A stretch of 64,000 nucleotides of DNA from Rhizobium sp. ZPR4 (GTDB taxonomy: Bacteria; Pseudomonadota; Alphaproteobacteria; Rhizobiales; Rhizobiaceae). The position numbers were made by a program, and so were the translations under genes. The DNA is taken from assembly GCF_040215725.1 (NCBI RefSeq), contig NZ_CP157967.1, positions 3,701,001 to 3,765,000 of the forward strand, in the 5' to 3' direction. The notes beneath the pieces were generated by a model. The model made no database searches. It saw only the letters and a list, made by a program, of their open reading frames with translations, and had not been told where the DNA came from. Shown piece by piece: positions 1 through 8,386 of the stretch; position 1 is the first letter of the stretch; every line of letters starts with the position of its first letter.

Positions 1-610
1 ACAAACATGTATAGCCCCTTAGTCTGATTTGAGTGGTCTCTTTATCGGCGGTCTCTTTTGAGTTGTCAATGAGGCATTATCAGACTGAGGTGCTGCCGGT
101 TCTCTTGAAGTATACCCAAATAGGTCCATAGGTCGCGTCTGCCGGCTGTGGCGGTCTTGCCGTGGCGAAAGGGATTTAGCGCGCGCGTTAAGGCGACAGT
201 ATCGCGCGCGCGGAGAATGGGCGCGGGCGGGCATGGGGGTGGCGCTGGGTTCCTGTATATCGATTGCCCACTCAGATTTTTGGCAAAAACTAAGGCTGCT
301 TGTTGATGTTGCGTCGTTCCACTCGACGGGCCGCGCTTCATTCTGTCCCCATAATTCACAGGGGTGCGATATTGACTATTTTGTCATGATCGAGTAGACG
401 CGATGGCCTTTTTTAAGGCATTGATATGGCAATATTTTTTGGAATCGAATTGAATATTTTTCGATTTTGCGTCGCGGGCGAAGTTCAGAAACACTTGTCA
501 AGCGGCGTGATTCGACATACAAAATCAACATCCTGTTGATAGCAGGAGCCTAAAAGGCCCCCACCGCAGTGGGGACCCAAATCCAGGCAGAAGTCTAGGG
601 GAAGTCTGGG
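1..610. other. Intergenic accessory DNA, no convincing gene
   Basis: I see no ORF here with both a ribosome-binding site and protein-like composition. The stretch 360-480 is AT-rich compared with the rest of the window. A short inverted repeat (ATCAACA, 3-bp loop, TGTTGAT) lies at 525-541 and could be an operator. The stretch lies on the integrase side of the tRNA-derived attachment site, so it is probably part of the integrated element. Confidence 0.5.
556..580 (-). terminator. Hairpin terminator candidate after the 42-aa ORF
   Basis: The stem CCCCAC/GTGGGG with a 3-nt loop lies just past the stop codon of the minus-strand ORF at 611-739. Read on the minus strand it is followed by a short T run (CCTTTTAGG). 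The U tract is weak, so this is only a candidate. Confidence 0.4.
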
Positions 611-739
611 TTAAGCCGTGGTCACGCGCCAACGCGGCCAACGGCGGCAGTGAGAACGAACATGTTCCCACTCGCCCAGACGGAACCGCCAATAGTCAGT
701 AACTGACACAGGGCGGAATGCGGGACATGATATTCTCAT
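611..739 (-). CDS. Small hypothetical protein (42 aa)
   Basis: No family recognised. The start is ATG at 739 because AAGGAGG sits 5-7 nt upstream, one of the strongest Shine-Dalgarno matches in the window. A longer in-frame start exists upstream but skips this signal. The product is basic and rich in Trp and Arg (four Trp), with no signal peptide or membrane segment. A hairpin follows the stop codon. It lies in the integrase-bearing accessory segment, so it may be cargo of that element. Function unknown; it could also be a chance ORF. Confidence 0.45.
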   Translation of the reverse strand: MRISCPAFRPVSVTDYWRFRLGEWEHVRSHCRRWPRWRVTTA

Positions 740-1054
740 ATCCCCCTCCTTTCTCATTGAGAGCAAGGAGGACTCGCTCTCACCAGTCCTTCGGCGCTTC
801 ATGCGACGAAGCTAAGCCTCCCAGGTTTACTCCCAAGATGCCGCCCGAATGCCGCGGACAAGTGAACGCATAATCTAAATACTAGTATCACGACCTCGAC
901 GCAAGGTGAGCCTGCGTGGAATGCCCCTAATTCCCCAGTATTTCACCGTGGAGAGGCGTTTGATTCGAGATTCACAATCTACCGTGCCTGGATGAAAAGG
1001 CGCCCAGTGGGGCTGTACGTCAATTCTATTGATGGTTCCGCACTTGTTCTTGCG
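740..1054. other. Intergenic, nothing recognised
   Basis: This 315-bp stretch between the small ORF and the integrase stop codon shows no supported ORF, RNA or repeat. It may contain the promoter of the 42-aa ORF, but I cannot point to a convincing -35/-10 pair. Confidence 0.4.
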
Positions 1055-2476
1055 CTAGGCCTGAGCTAGCGATTCGGTTTTCAGTCGGGGGGTGGGCAAT
1101 TTAACGGCTTCAACGCACGAACGTTTCTGTGTGTCAGATGGGCCACCAGAGTAGACCCTAAGCGTGATTGATTTGCGGCCTTCTTCATGACCCACAACAT
1201 CCGAGATGATGCTCTCTGGTGCCCCTGTCTGTTCGGCTTCTGTAACGAACCATCGCCGAAACGAATGGAAGTTCACCAGGCTGCGCCGCTGTCCGGGGCG
1301 ATTATCTTCCACCTTCAACTTCTTGCGATAGGCTGCGAAGCGCTTGCTGAAGACATCTCCTGCGTTGCGCTCTTTAGCAAGCTCGTGAAATAACCAGTCG
1401 TTACCTGCCTTATCTTTCTTTCTGCGGCAGACGATTTCGATAAGATCGGGATGGATAGGCACCTTTCTCGCCGCCGCCGCAGTTTTGCCCTGCTGGATAT
1501 CGAAATGGCCCTTGCCTTTCTCGTCTAGTGGGCACTCATCGACCCATAGAGTGACCACCTCCGCAAGCCGCATGCCAGACAATGCGGAGATGCGCATGGC
1601 ATCGTGGAGCTGCTGTTTGAATGCAGGATTGATGCTGTTAGGGAAGGGCGCGTGAAGCAGTGTCTGCATTTCCTCAGTCGTAAAAGGGCGCTCGGTTACA
1701 TCACTGCCACGCTCGACCCGCCTGCCCCGACTCGGCATCACCTGTCCATCCCAAGGGTTCTTACTGGAATAGTGGCCCCTCATAATTAGCCAGTCCCAGT
1801 AAAGCTTTACGCTGCCAAGGTGCTTCTTCGCGGTGGATTTGTGAAGTGGTGCAATTACCGCAGAAACATAACGGCCCGCCACTGCGCGGTCGACTTTGGC
1901 GAGAAGCATATCCTCATTCTTGGCCCACTGTGCAAAGCGTTTTACAAGGTTTCGGCGTTCATCTGTAGTCTTCGGCGCTAGCTTGGCCTCCTTCAGATAC
2001 GCTTCGATGTGGTGATCTACTTCCACCTTGCCGTGGACGATACTGATAAAGCGACGGCGAGCTACGTCACCATGGTCCTGCCCGATCTGTTCAGCCGCAT
2101 CCTCGAGTAGGGTCATAGGGTCATGCGCCTCTTCGTCGCTAAGGCTCGCTTTATCCCGGTTTGTGATCTTGGCCGTCCACGCCACAGGGTCTTTCGCGCT
2201 TTCCCCTATTTCAGAGATCCAAGCTTCAGCAATCTCTTTAATAACGTCAACATTGCCCAGTCTCAGACGGCCATCACGCGCATCTCGAAATAGCTTGTCG
2301 GTCTCCCGCTCAATTTGATCACGTCTTGCCATCGCAAGTCTGATGTCGCCTGTTTCGAGGTTCTTTAGGTAGGCGCTTTTCCCATCGAAGTGGATGCGTA
2401 TTGCCTGCGGAATGTCTCTCTTGAACCAGTATTTTAGACCGCGTAGGTCAAGATAGCGGCGAGATTTATTCGACAT
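1055..2476 (-). CDS. Tyrosine recombinase / phage-type integrase
   Basis: A 473-aa site-specific recombinase that would integrate or excise a mobile element by strand exchange at an attachment site. The C-terminal catalytic domain (from about residue 260) has the expected residues: Arg303 in SGMRLAEV, a candidate Lys331, His404 and Arg407 in the HxxR motif (FHSFRR), His430 in VVGHEEG, and the nucleophile Tyr442 in LRVYSGG. An all-helical core-binding domain probably covers about 150-250, and the N-terminal 70 residues are probably the arm-binding part. The start codon is preceded by two 10-bp direct repeats and has no clear Shine-Dalgarno. The tRNA 3'-end copy 88 bp upstream fits this enzyme acting at a tRNA gene. 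Confidence 0.93.
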   Translation of the reverse strand: MSNKSRRYLDLRGLKYWFKRDIPQAIRIHFDGKSAYLKNLETGDIRLAMARRDQIERETDKLFRDARDGRLRLGNVDVIKEIAEAWISEIGESAKDPVAWTAKITNRDKASLSDEEAHDPMTLLEDAAEQIGQDHGDVARRRFISIVHGKVEVDHHIEAYLKEAKLAPKTTDERRNLVKRFAQWAKNEDMLLAKVDRAVAGRYVSAVIAPLHKSTAKKHLGSVKLYWDWLIMRGHYSSKNPWDGQVMPSRGRRVERGSDVTERPFTTEEMQTLLHAPFPNSINPAFKQQLHDAMRISALSGMRLAEVVTLWVDECPLDEKGKGHFDIQQGKTAAAARKVPIHPDLIEIVCRRKKDKAGNDWLFHELAKERNAGDVFSKRFAAYRKKLKVEDNRPGQRRSLVNFHSFRRWFVTEAEQTGAPESIISDVVGHEEGRKSITLRVYSGGPSDTQKRSCVEAVKLPTPRLKTESLAQA

Positions 2477-2499
2477 TTCAGACCAATCATTCAGACCAA
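2477..2499. repeat. 10-bp direct repeats abutting the integrase start
   Basis: TTCAGACCAA occurs at 2477-2486 and again at 2490-2499, 13 bp apart, with a partial copy (TTCAG) at 2502. On the coding strand each copy is followed by ATG, so the start-codon region itself looks tandemly duplicated. They could be integrase arm-binding sites or an autoregulatory site. Confidence 0.5.
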
Positions 2500-2563
2500 G
2501 TTTCAGTCGCGATTAGCATGTAAAATCAAGTGTTTCAAGGGTTTGAGAAGGTGTTGTGGAGAG

Positions 2564-2580
2564 CCCGCTTAGCTCCACCA
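2564..2580 (+). mobile_element. Attachment site: copy of a tRNA 3' end
   Basis: The 17 bp read as the last T-loop base, the 3' half of a T stem (CCGCT), a 7-nt acceptor strand (TAGCTCC), discriminator A and CCA. No complete tRNA is present to its left in this window. This is the usual scar of integration into the 3' end of a tRNA, probably tRNA-Ala from the AGCTCCACCA ending. The intact tRNA should lie left of the window, which would put the element from beyond position 1 to here, with the integrase at its right end. Confidence 0.75.
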
Positions 2581-2902
2581 GCCTTCGCTCTCCGAGCTTC
2601 GGCTCGGCAAGTCAGCAGACGAAGGCTGTCACGCTGAAGTTGCGCAGCAACGAAAGCGGACTTTTTCCACTCGGTACAGATTAGTCTTTCTCTATTTCGC
2701 TTTTATGGGCGGACTATTTGATCGAGCTTCCGCTCGGCGAAAGGTCAAGCTTGATGAGCGGAAGACGGCGAAGGCTGTTCCGCAGTGAGCGAAATAGATC
2801 TCTCCGAATCTCCGTCAGCAATTTAGTCTCGAAGACATTGTTCGGATAACCGGAAGTAGCGCCCTGGTTGTGATCTTGCCGCCATGCGCTATCATGCTGT
2901 GC
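2581..2902. other. Intergenic with imperfect palindromes
   Basis: No gene is supported. Two related GC-rich stretches, about 2590-2632 and 2730-2776, both contain GAGCTTC(G/C)GCTCGGC hairpin arms and GAAGGCTG. They look like decayed intergenic palindromic repeats flanking the attachment site. Confidence 0.45.
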
Positions 2903-3142
2903 ATGAAGTATGTTTACGTCCTCCGAAGCTGTGGTTTTCCTGATCGTCACTATGTCGGCGTGACTGGGGACCTGAAAGCCCGTCTGGCGAAGCACAACGC
3001 CAGAGAAGTGCCTCATACATCGAAATATGCGCCGTGGTCGGTGAAAACCTACATCGGCTTTTCCGATGAAGCGCAGGCGTTCGCGTTCGAAAAATATCTC
3101 AAATCCGGATCAGGTCGCGCCTTTGCCAAGAAGAGATTGTAA
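2903..3142 (+). CDS. GIY-YIG nuclease-domain protein (79 aa)
   Basis: A short single-domain GIY-YIG protein of the UPF0213/YhbQ-like type. The signature is KYVYVLRS at the N-terminus, followed by HYVGVTGDLKARLAKHN, so the second Tyr of the motif is conserved (YVG) and a catalytic-type Arg follows. The ending KKRL is common in rhizobial members. The start is set at ATG 2903 because homologues typically begin MxYVYxL; in-frame upstream ATG codons exist at 2894 and 2870. No clear Shine-Dalgarno was seen. These small proteins are common and mostly uncharacterised; a DNA-repair or nuclease role is inferred from the family only. Confidence 0.85.
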   Translation: MKYVYVLRSCGFPDRHYVGVTGDLKARLAKHNAREVPHTSKYAPWSVKTYIGFSDEAQAFAFEKYLKSGSGRAFAKKRL

Positions 3143-3246
3143 CTGCCCTTCGGCAAGATTCTTGCGTTGAACAAACGTCACAATCCTCCGCATCCCCCCA
3201 ACTCCATGCTAGCCTCCAATCCTCCGCAACCTACCCCGATTCGCCC

Positions 3247-3682
3247 ATGACCAGACGGCGCCGCCGTCGTCTCATCAAGACTCGCCGTACCGTGACGAGG
3301 CTTTTGCCCGTTGCCTCGATCGCTTTTCTCGCCGGCATGACCGATGCGGTCGGGCTGATGCTGACGGGGAATTTCGTGTCCTTCATGACCGGCAATACGA
3401 CGCCGGCGGCGATTGCCTTGGGGACGGGGGATTTCGGCCATGCGACGGTGCTGTTTTCCGCCATTCTGACCTTCATTGCCGGCAATGCGCTCGGCATCGT
3501 CATCGCCCATGCGGCGGATCGGCGCGCTTCTCACCAATGCCCTTGGCGTCTGGGCACTCTGGCTGGTTTCGATGGTCGCGCTCGTGCTGGCGCTATCAAC
3601 CCTTTTCATCCCCCGTCCACTGCAGCGCCGCTTCAATCAGCGGCTGATGATGGCGGCCCCGACAGCGCGGCGAATGAAATAG
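3247..3682 (+). pseudogene. DUF1275 (YoaK-type) membrane protein, internally deleted and frameshifted
   Basis: The first frame (3247 to about 3520) encodes the N-terminal part of a DUF1275 integral membrane protein (AGMTDAVGLMLTGNFVSF and the TGNTT segment). It then breaks. The family C-terminus (LTNALGVWALWLVSMVAL, then LFIPRPLQRRFNQR) continues in another frame to the stop at 3682. The two parts join near 3510-3525, and roughly 80-100 residues of the middle are missing compared with the usual length of about 220-240 aa. Deletion plus frame change leaves no intact product. Two-frame continuity makes the pseudogene call firm; an assembly error is unlikely to remove this much sequence. Confidence 0.82.
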
Positions 3683-3754
3683 CCACATTGCAGCGCACAA
3701 AAATCTGCTAGTGAGAAAAACGAATCGTTTTGCCGACAAGCCTAAGGATATGCC

Positions 3755-4546
3755 GTGTTCGTTTTTTCGAAACTTGTCTGGATTTTCGGTCAGCCGCTGT
3801 CGCTGGCGTTTCTTTTCGTTCTCCTGGCATTTGTCGCCGTTCTCCTGCGCTGGCGCGCCACGGCCATCATCTCGTCGCTCTTATCGGTGCTGATTCTGTT
3901 CGTTTCGCTTTATACGACAGCCGGCGCCTATGTCGTTCAGGGGCTGGAAGAGCGTTTTCCGCATCCGGCGGCTGATCCTGCCGATCTCAAATGCATGATC
4001 GTGCTCGGCGGCGCCACGCAGAATGAGGTGACGACGGCCCGTGGCGGCTACGAGCTCGATTCGGCCGGTGATCGTTTGATCGAAGCGCTGCGTCTTGCGC
4101 AGAAATATTCGCAGGCGCGTATCGTGATCTCGGGTGGCGATGGCTCGATCGGTGGCACCTATGAGGGCGATGCCGTCATCTCCGAGCGTTTCTTCACCGC
4201 GCTCGGCATTCCGACAAGCCGCATGGTCGAGGACAAGACCTCACGCACCACCTTCGAGAATGCCGTCAACACGAAGGAGCTGCTGGCGCAGAATGGCCTT
4301 TCGGATTGCCTGCTCATCACTTCGGGCTTCCACATGCCGCGCTCGATGGGCATCTTCCGCAAGCAGGGCATTCCCGTCGTGCCATGGCCGGTCGACTATC
4401 GCAGCACCGGCAAGGAAAGCCTCGGCCTCGACTTCACACAGCCTTCGCGCAATGCGCAGCTGCTGGCGACCGGCCTGCGCGAATGGGTGGGTCTGGTCGG
4501 CTACTATGCCGTCGGCCGCACCTCGGCGCTCTATCCCGAACCGTAA
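3755..4546 (+). CDS. YdcF/ElyC family (DUF218) membrane protein
   Basis: A 263-aa protein with two N-terminal membrane segments (about residues 5-30 and 36-62) and a DUF218 domain. The domain starts at the CMIVLGG motif near residue 80, with SGGDGS, SRTTFENAVNT and LITSGFHMPRS motifs typical of the family. ElyC/SanA-type members are linked to envelope and undecaprenyl-phosphate metabolism; the exact reaction is not known. The start is GTG at 3755, with AAGGA 6 nt upstream. It stands alone between the DUF1275 pseudogene and a convergent secreted protein. Confidence 0.85.
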   Translation: MFVFSKLVWIFGQPLSLAFLFVLLAFVAVLLRWRATAIISSLLSVLILFVSLYTTAGAYVVQGLEERFPHPAADPADLKCMIVLGGATQNEVTTARGGYELDSAGDRLIEALRLAQKYSQARIVISGGDGSIGGTYEGDAVISERFFTALGIPTSRMVEDKTSRTTFENAVNTKELLAQNGLSDCLLITSGFHMPRSMGIFRKQGIPVVPWPVDYRSTGKESLGLDFTQPSRNAQLLATGLREWVGLVGYYAVGRTSALYPEP

Positions 4547-4571
4547 CGTGTCCGCCTTTTCCTGAGATTGC

Positions 4572-5051
4572 CTATTTCTTCGAGATCGTGACGAATTTGG
4601 TGCCGCGCACCCTGACGGTGATTTCGCAGACGGCTTCGCCATCTTTGCGGTCGCAGAAGCGCGGATGCATTTTCATCACCAGCACCATGTTGCCGAAACG
4701 CTGGATGAAATCGTAGCCGTAAATCTGCGCGGTGGCGACGAGCAGATAGCCGCCTTCGGCGACCTGGACGTAGAAATTATAGGGGCAGCCCTCGTCGGTG
4801 CAGTAGGGGCCTTTTTCTCCCTTGCAGGTGATCTCGCCCTCGTTGACGACGATATCCATCAGCTTGTCGTTGTTGATGTCCTGCTGGGTGGCGAACTTGT
4901 CGCCGAAGTTCACCTGGCCGTCGCAGCTCTTGGTGAAGTGGTCCTTCTCGAAGGCCACGGGGTCCTGCAGGATCGATTGCTGCGCTTCGGCCACGGCGGG
5001 CATGATCACGAGAGCGACGAGGTTGAGGAGTACGATCAGCAGGGATTTCAC
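4572..5051 (-). CDS. Small secreted protein, unknown function
   Basis: A 159-aa protein with a Sec signal peptide (KSLLIVLLNLVALVIM, cleavage near AEA-QQ). I do not recognise a domain. The mature part contains six Cys (SCDG, ITCKGEKGPYC, EGCPY, RFC, VCEI), suggesting periplasmic disulfides. The start is GTG at 5051, with AAGGA 7 nt upstream; a longer in-frame reading to 5243 lacks this signal and would bury the signal peptide. It is convergent with the YdcF-type gene. Likely periplasmic; no function is proposed. Confidence 0.75.
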   Translation of the reverse strand: MKSLLIVLLNLVALVIMPAVAEAQQSILQDPVAFEKDHFTKSCDGQVNFGDKFATQQDINNDKLMDIVVNEGEITCKGEKGPYCTDEGCPYNFYVQVAEGGYLLVATAQIYGYDFIQRFGNMVLVMKMHPRFCDRKDGEAVCEITVRVRGTKFVTISKK

Positions 5052-5191
5052 GGGGGATTCCTTTTCGAAGCGCCGCCTCGGCCACCATAACAGCCGCAGC
5101 CGCTGCGACATCTTTGCACGCGCCTGCTTGCGCGACCCTTGCCGTCGTGATTCATTTCGGAAAAATCGCCGGCCTCCCGTTGGAGTTTTCG

Positions 5192-5827
5192 ATGTCGCTT
5201 CTCTCGTTTCTTGACTATGCCGGCGTCGCCCTTTTTGCCGCAACCGGCGCGCTTGCCGCCTCGCGCAAGCAGCTCGATCTGATCGGCTTCCTGTTCCTGG
5301 CAGCCGTCACCGGCATCGGCGGCGGCACGCTGCGCGATATCGTACTTGGCCGCGTGCCGGTCTTCTGGGTGCTGAACCCGACCTACATCATCATCTGCGC
5401 TGTGGTCGGCGTGCTGGTCTTTTTCACCGCGCATCTCTTCGAATCGCGCTATCGGCTGCTCATCTGGCTCGATGCCGTCGGGCTGTCAGCCTATTGCGTG
5501 ATGGGGGCGGCCAAAGGCATGGCGGCGACAGGTTCGCCCACCGTTGCGATCGTCACCGGCGCGCTGACGGCGACCTTTGGCGGCATCCTGCGCGATCTCT
5601 TGGCAAACGAACCCTCGGTGCTGTTGCGGCCGGAAATCTATGTGACGGCCTCGCTTGTCGGCGCAGGCGTCTTCACCGCCGCCAATGCGACGATGCTGCC
5701 GCTTTATGCCTCTGCGGGGCTCGGTGTGATCGCGGCCTTTGCGGTGCGTGGCGGCGCGCTCTGGTTCGGCTGGACCTTTCCGACCTATCATCACAAGCCC
5801 GGCCGACATCCGGACGATGTGATGTGA
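5192..5827 (+). CDS. TRIC/UPF0126-type membrane protein (YicG-like)
   Basis: A 211-aa polytopic membrane protein with about seven hydrophobic segments. The two family repeats each carry a glycine-rich motif followed by LRD: TGIGGGTLRDIVLGR and TATFGGILRDLL. Bacterial relatives of trimeric intracellular cation channels share this fold, so cation conductance is an inference from family. The start is placed at the second in-frame ATG (5192), preceded by GGAG; the 26 extra residues from 5114 are not membrane-like. It probably shares a promoter region with the divergent secreted protein gene. Confidence 0.85.
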   Translation: MSLLSFLDYAGVALFAATGALAASRKQLDLIGFLFLAAVTGIGGGTLRDIVLGRVPVFWVLNPTYIIICAVVGVLVFFTAHLFESRYRLLIWLDAVGLSAYCVMGAAKGMAATGSPTVAIVTGALTATFGGILRDLLANEPSVLLRPEIYVTASLVGAGVFTAANATMLPLYASAGLGVIAAFAVRGGALWFGWTFPTYHHKPGRHPDDVM

Positions 5828-5869
5828 CAGGGGGGTTTTGCAGCAGGGTGAGCTGACGCGGCGCTTGTC

Positions 5870-6292
5870 TTAGCGCTGCTGCTTGCGGCGCAGGCGGATC
5901 ACCACGTCGACATGGGCGATTTCCATGCCCTTCGGCGGTTCGGGCAGATTATCGATGGTCAGATTGCTGATCGGAATATCCAGCACTTCGTTGTGGCCTT
6001 CGACAAAAAAGTGATGGTGATCGGAGACGTTGGTGTCGAAATAGGTCTTGGTGCTTTCGACGGCGAGCACGCGGATCAGGCCTGCCTCGGTAAATTGATG
6101 CAGCGTGTTGTAGACGGTCGCGAGCGAAACCGGAACGCCGGCGGCAACAGCTTCCTCATGAAGCTCTTCCACGGTCAGATGGCGGTCGCCCTTGGCGAAG
6201 AGAAGATCGCCGAGCGCGATGCGCTGCCTGGTCGGCCTCAGGCCCACATTGCGCAGCCTGCTCTCGATCGCGATTTCGGCTTCTTCCGCCAT
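5870..6292 (-). CDS. irr: Irr, Fur-family iron/heme response regulator
   Basis: A 140-aa Fur-superfamily repressor/activator of iron and heme genes. An N-terminal winged helix (LRPTRQRIALGDLLF, then SLATVYNTLHQFTEAGLI) is followed by a dimerisation domain with the His-rich metal/heme site SDHHHFF that marks Irr proteins. The N-terminal Cys-Pro heme motif of the Bradyrhizobium protein is absent, as in Rhizobium Irr. It is divergent from fabA, a conserved rhizobial arrangement. A sigma-70-like promoter lies at 6336-6364. The family mode is Irr binding ICE boxes under low iron; I saw no clear ICE box here. Confidence 0.93.
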   Translation of the reverse strand: MAEEAEIAIESRLRNVGLRPTRQRIALGDLLFAKGDRHLTVEELHEEAVAAGVPVSLATVYNTLHQFTEAGLIRVLAVESTKTYFDTNVSDHHHFFVEGHNEVLDIPISNLTIDNLPEPPKGMEIAHVDVVIRLRRKQQR

Positions 6293-6335
6293 TCAGGGAC
6301 TCCGGATTCCTGATCTCTATAATTCTTTACTAAGC

Positions 6336-6364
6336 CATATAACTTTTGCCTTGATTGCTTTCAA
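6336..6364 (-). promoter_or_regulatory. Promoter candidate for irr
   Basis: On the minus strand TTGAAA (6359-6364) and TATATG (6336-6341) are separated by exactly 17 bp, about 45 bp upstream of the irr start codon. This is a good match to the vegetative sigma-70 pattern. Not experimentally supported. Confidence 0.55.
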
Positions 6365-6589
6365 TAGTTTCAATGGGGTGGGAAGGTGCTCAAAAGCCGG
6401 AAAAATCGGGCTTTTGCCGCATTTGGCACTGGTAGCGGCTCTGGCGTTCCTGTATGCGACCACCACATAAGAGCTAGTACGTTCGATTGAACAGGTGAAT
6501 GAGAGTGTGATGGTTGCGCTTCATTTTCTGTCGATCTTGCACTAAAGCTTCACATCCATCGGCATTCATGCGGGGGAAACGGAATTTTT

Positions 6590-7105
6590 ATGACGACGAG
6601 ACAATCCAGCTTCAATTACGAGGAAATCCTGTCCTGTGGCCGCGGCGAGCTGTTCGGCCCGGGTAACGCACAGCTTCCCCTACCGCCGATGCTGATGGTC
6701 CACCGCATTACAGAAATTTCCGAAACCGGTGGCGCCTTCGACAAGGGTTTCATCCGCGCCGCATATGACGTGCGTCCCGACGACTGGTATTTCCCCTGCC
6801 ACTTCGCCGGCAACCCGATCATGCCGGGTTGCCTCGGCCTTGACGGCATGTGGCAGCTGACGGGCTTCTTCCTCGGCTGGCTTGGCGAGCCCGGCCGTGG
6901 CATGGCGCTTTCGACAGGTGAAGTGAAGTTCAAGGGCATGGTCCGCCCGGATACGAAGCTTCTCGAATACGGCATCGACTTCAAGCGCGTCATGCGCGGC
7001 CGCCTCGTCCTCGGCACTGCCGACGGCTGGCTGAAGGCCGATGGCGAGACCATCTATCAGGCGACGGACCTGCGCGTGGGCCTGTCCAAGGACAAGGTTG
7101 CCTGA
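6590..7105 (+). CDS. fabA: 3-hydroxydecanoyl-ACP dehydratase/isomerase
   Basis: A 171-aa bifunctional enzyme that dehydrates 3-hydroxydecanoyl-ACP and isomerises trans-2- to cis-3-decenoyl-ACP, the entry to anaerobic-type unsaturated fatty acid synthesis. Single hot-dog domain. Catalytic His71 ([12 protein letters not shown]) and Asp85 (LGLDGMWQL) are both present. The length matches the family. First gene of fabA-fabB-fabI, separated from fabB by 53 bp. Purine-rich CGGGGGAAACGGAA precedes the start. Cytoplasmic. Confidence 0.97.
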   Translation: MTTRQSSFNYEEILSCGRGELFGPGNAQLPLPPMLMVHRITEISETGGAFDKGFIRAAYDVRPDDWYFPCHFAGNPIMPGCLGLDGMWQLTGFFLGWLGEPGRGMALSTGEVKFKGMVRPDTKLLEYGIDFKRVMRGRLVLGTADGWLKADGETIYQATDLRVGLSKDKVA

Positions 7106-7158
7106 ACTGCGGCACCGCCGCCTCCACAAAGACAGATGTTTTAGAAAAGGTCATCGAC

Positions 7159-8382
7159 ATGAGACGGGTAGTTGTTACGGGTCTGGGTATTGTCTCTTCG
7201 ATTGGAAACAATGCTCAAGAGGTGACCGCATCGCTGCGCGACGCCAAATCCGGCATTTCCTTCTCCCCCGATTTTGCCGAGCATGGCTTCAAGTGCCAGG
7301 TCTGGGGCGCGCCGAAGATCGATACGACCGACCTGGTGGATCGCCGCGCCATGCGCTTCCTGTCGCAGGGCGGTGCCTGGAACCACGTCGCCATGAAGCA
7401 GGCGATCGCCGATAGCGGCCTCGAAGAAGGCGATATCAGCAACGAGCGCACCGGCATCATCATGGGTTCCGGCGGCCCGTCGACCCGCACGTTGATCGAG
7501 GCGGCCGACATCACCCGCAAGAACAACAGCCCGAAGCGCATCGGCCCCTTCGCCGTGCCGAAGTCGATGTCGTCAACGGCATCGGCGACACTTGCCACCT
7601 GGTTCAAGATTCACGGCGTCAACTACTCCATTTCGTCGGCCTGCTCGACCTCGGCGCACTGCATCGGCAATGCCGCCGAGATGATCCAGTGGGGCAAGCA
7701 GGATGTGATGTTTGCCGGCGGCCACGAAGATCTCGACTGGACCATGTCGAACCTCTTCGATGCCATGGGTGCCATGTCCTCCGACTTCAACGAAAATCAC
7801 CCGGAAACCGCCTCGCGCGCCTATGACGCCAAGCGTGACGGCTTCGTCATCGCCGGCGGCGCCGGCGTGCTGGTTCTGGAAGAGCTTGAACATGCCAAGG
7901 CGCGCGGCGCCAAGATCTATGCCGAGATCGTCGGCTACGGCGCCACCTCTGATGGCTACGACATGGTCGCACCGTCGGGCGAAGGTGCCGTGCGCTGCAT
8001 GCGCCAGGCGCTCGCCACCGTGAAGGGCGATATCGACTACATCAACACTCACGGCACCTCGACGCCGGTGGGCGACAGCAAGGAAATCGGCGCAATCCGC
8101 GAAGTCTTCGGCGACAAGATCCCGCCGGTCCAGTCGACCAAGTCGCTGACGGGCCATTCGCTCGGCGCAGCGGGCGTTCAGGAATCGATCTACTCGATCC
8201 TGATGATGCAGGAGCGTTTCATCGGCGAAAGCGCTCATATCACCGAACTCGATCCGGAATTCGAAGGCGTGCCGATCGTGCGCAAGCGTATCGACAATGC
8301 CAAGTTCGATATCGCCCTCTCGAATTCCTTCGGCTTCGGCGGCACCAACGCCACGCTCGTATTCCAGCGCTACAACGGATAA
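7159..8382 (+). CDS. fabB: 3-oxoacyl-ACP synthase I
   Basis: A 407-aa ketosynthase that condenses malonyl-ACP with acyl-ACP, including the cis-3-decenoyl product of FabA. The thiolase-fold Cys-His-His triad is visible: Cys162 in SSACSTSAH, His in [13 protein letters not shown], and His in [10 protein letters not shown]. Length and pairing with fabA fit FabB rather than FabF. The ATG is preceded by AAAAGG at 9-10 nt. The stop codon is 4 bp before fabI, so the two are cotranscribed. Confidence 0.97.
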   Translation: MRRVVVTGLGIVSSIGNNAQEVTASLRDAKSGISFSPDFAEHGFKCQVWGAPKIDTTDLVDRRAMRFLSQGGAWNHVAMKQAIADSGLEEGDISNERTGIIMGSGGPSTRTLIEAADITRKNNSPKRIGPFAVPKSMSSTASATLATWFKIHGVNYSISSACSTSAHCIGNAAEMIQWGKQDVMFAGGHEDLDWTMSNLFDAMGAMSSDFNENHPETASRAYDAKRDGFVIAGGAGVLVLEELEHAKARGAKIYAEIVGYGATSDGYDMVAPSGEGAVRCMRQALATVKGDIDYINTHGTSTPVGDSKEIGAIREVFGDKIPPVQSTKSLTGHSLGAAGVQESIYSILMMQERFIGESAHITELDPEFEGVPIVRKRIDNAKFDIALSNSFGFGGTNATLVFQRYNG

Positions 8383-8386
8383 GGCA

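Noticed and set aside
19..234. 71-aa minus-strand ORF
   Set aside because: No ribosome site; low-complexity Arg/Pro-rich start; no recognisable domain.
3178..3636. 152-aa minus-strand ORF opposite the DUF1275 remnant
   Set aside because: Open only because of GC bias; the DUF1275 similarity on the plus strand explains the region.
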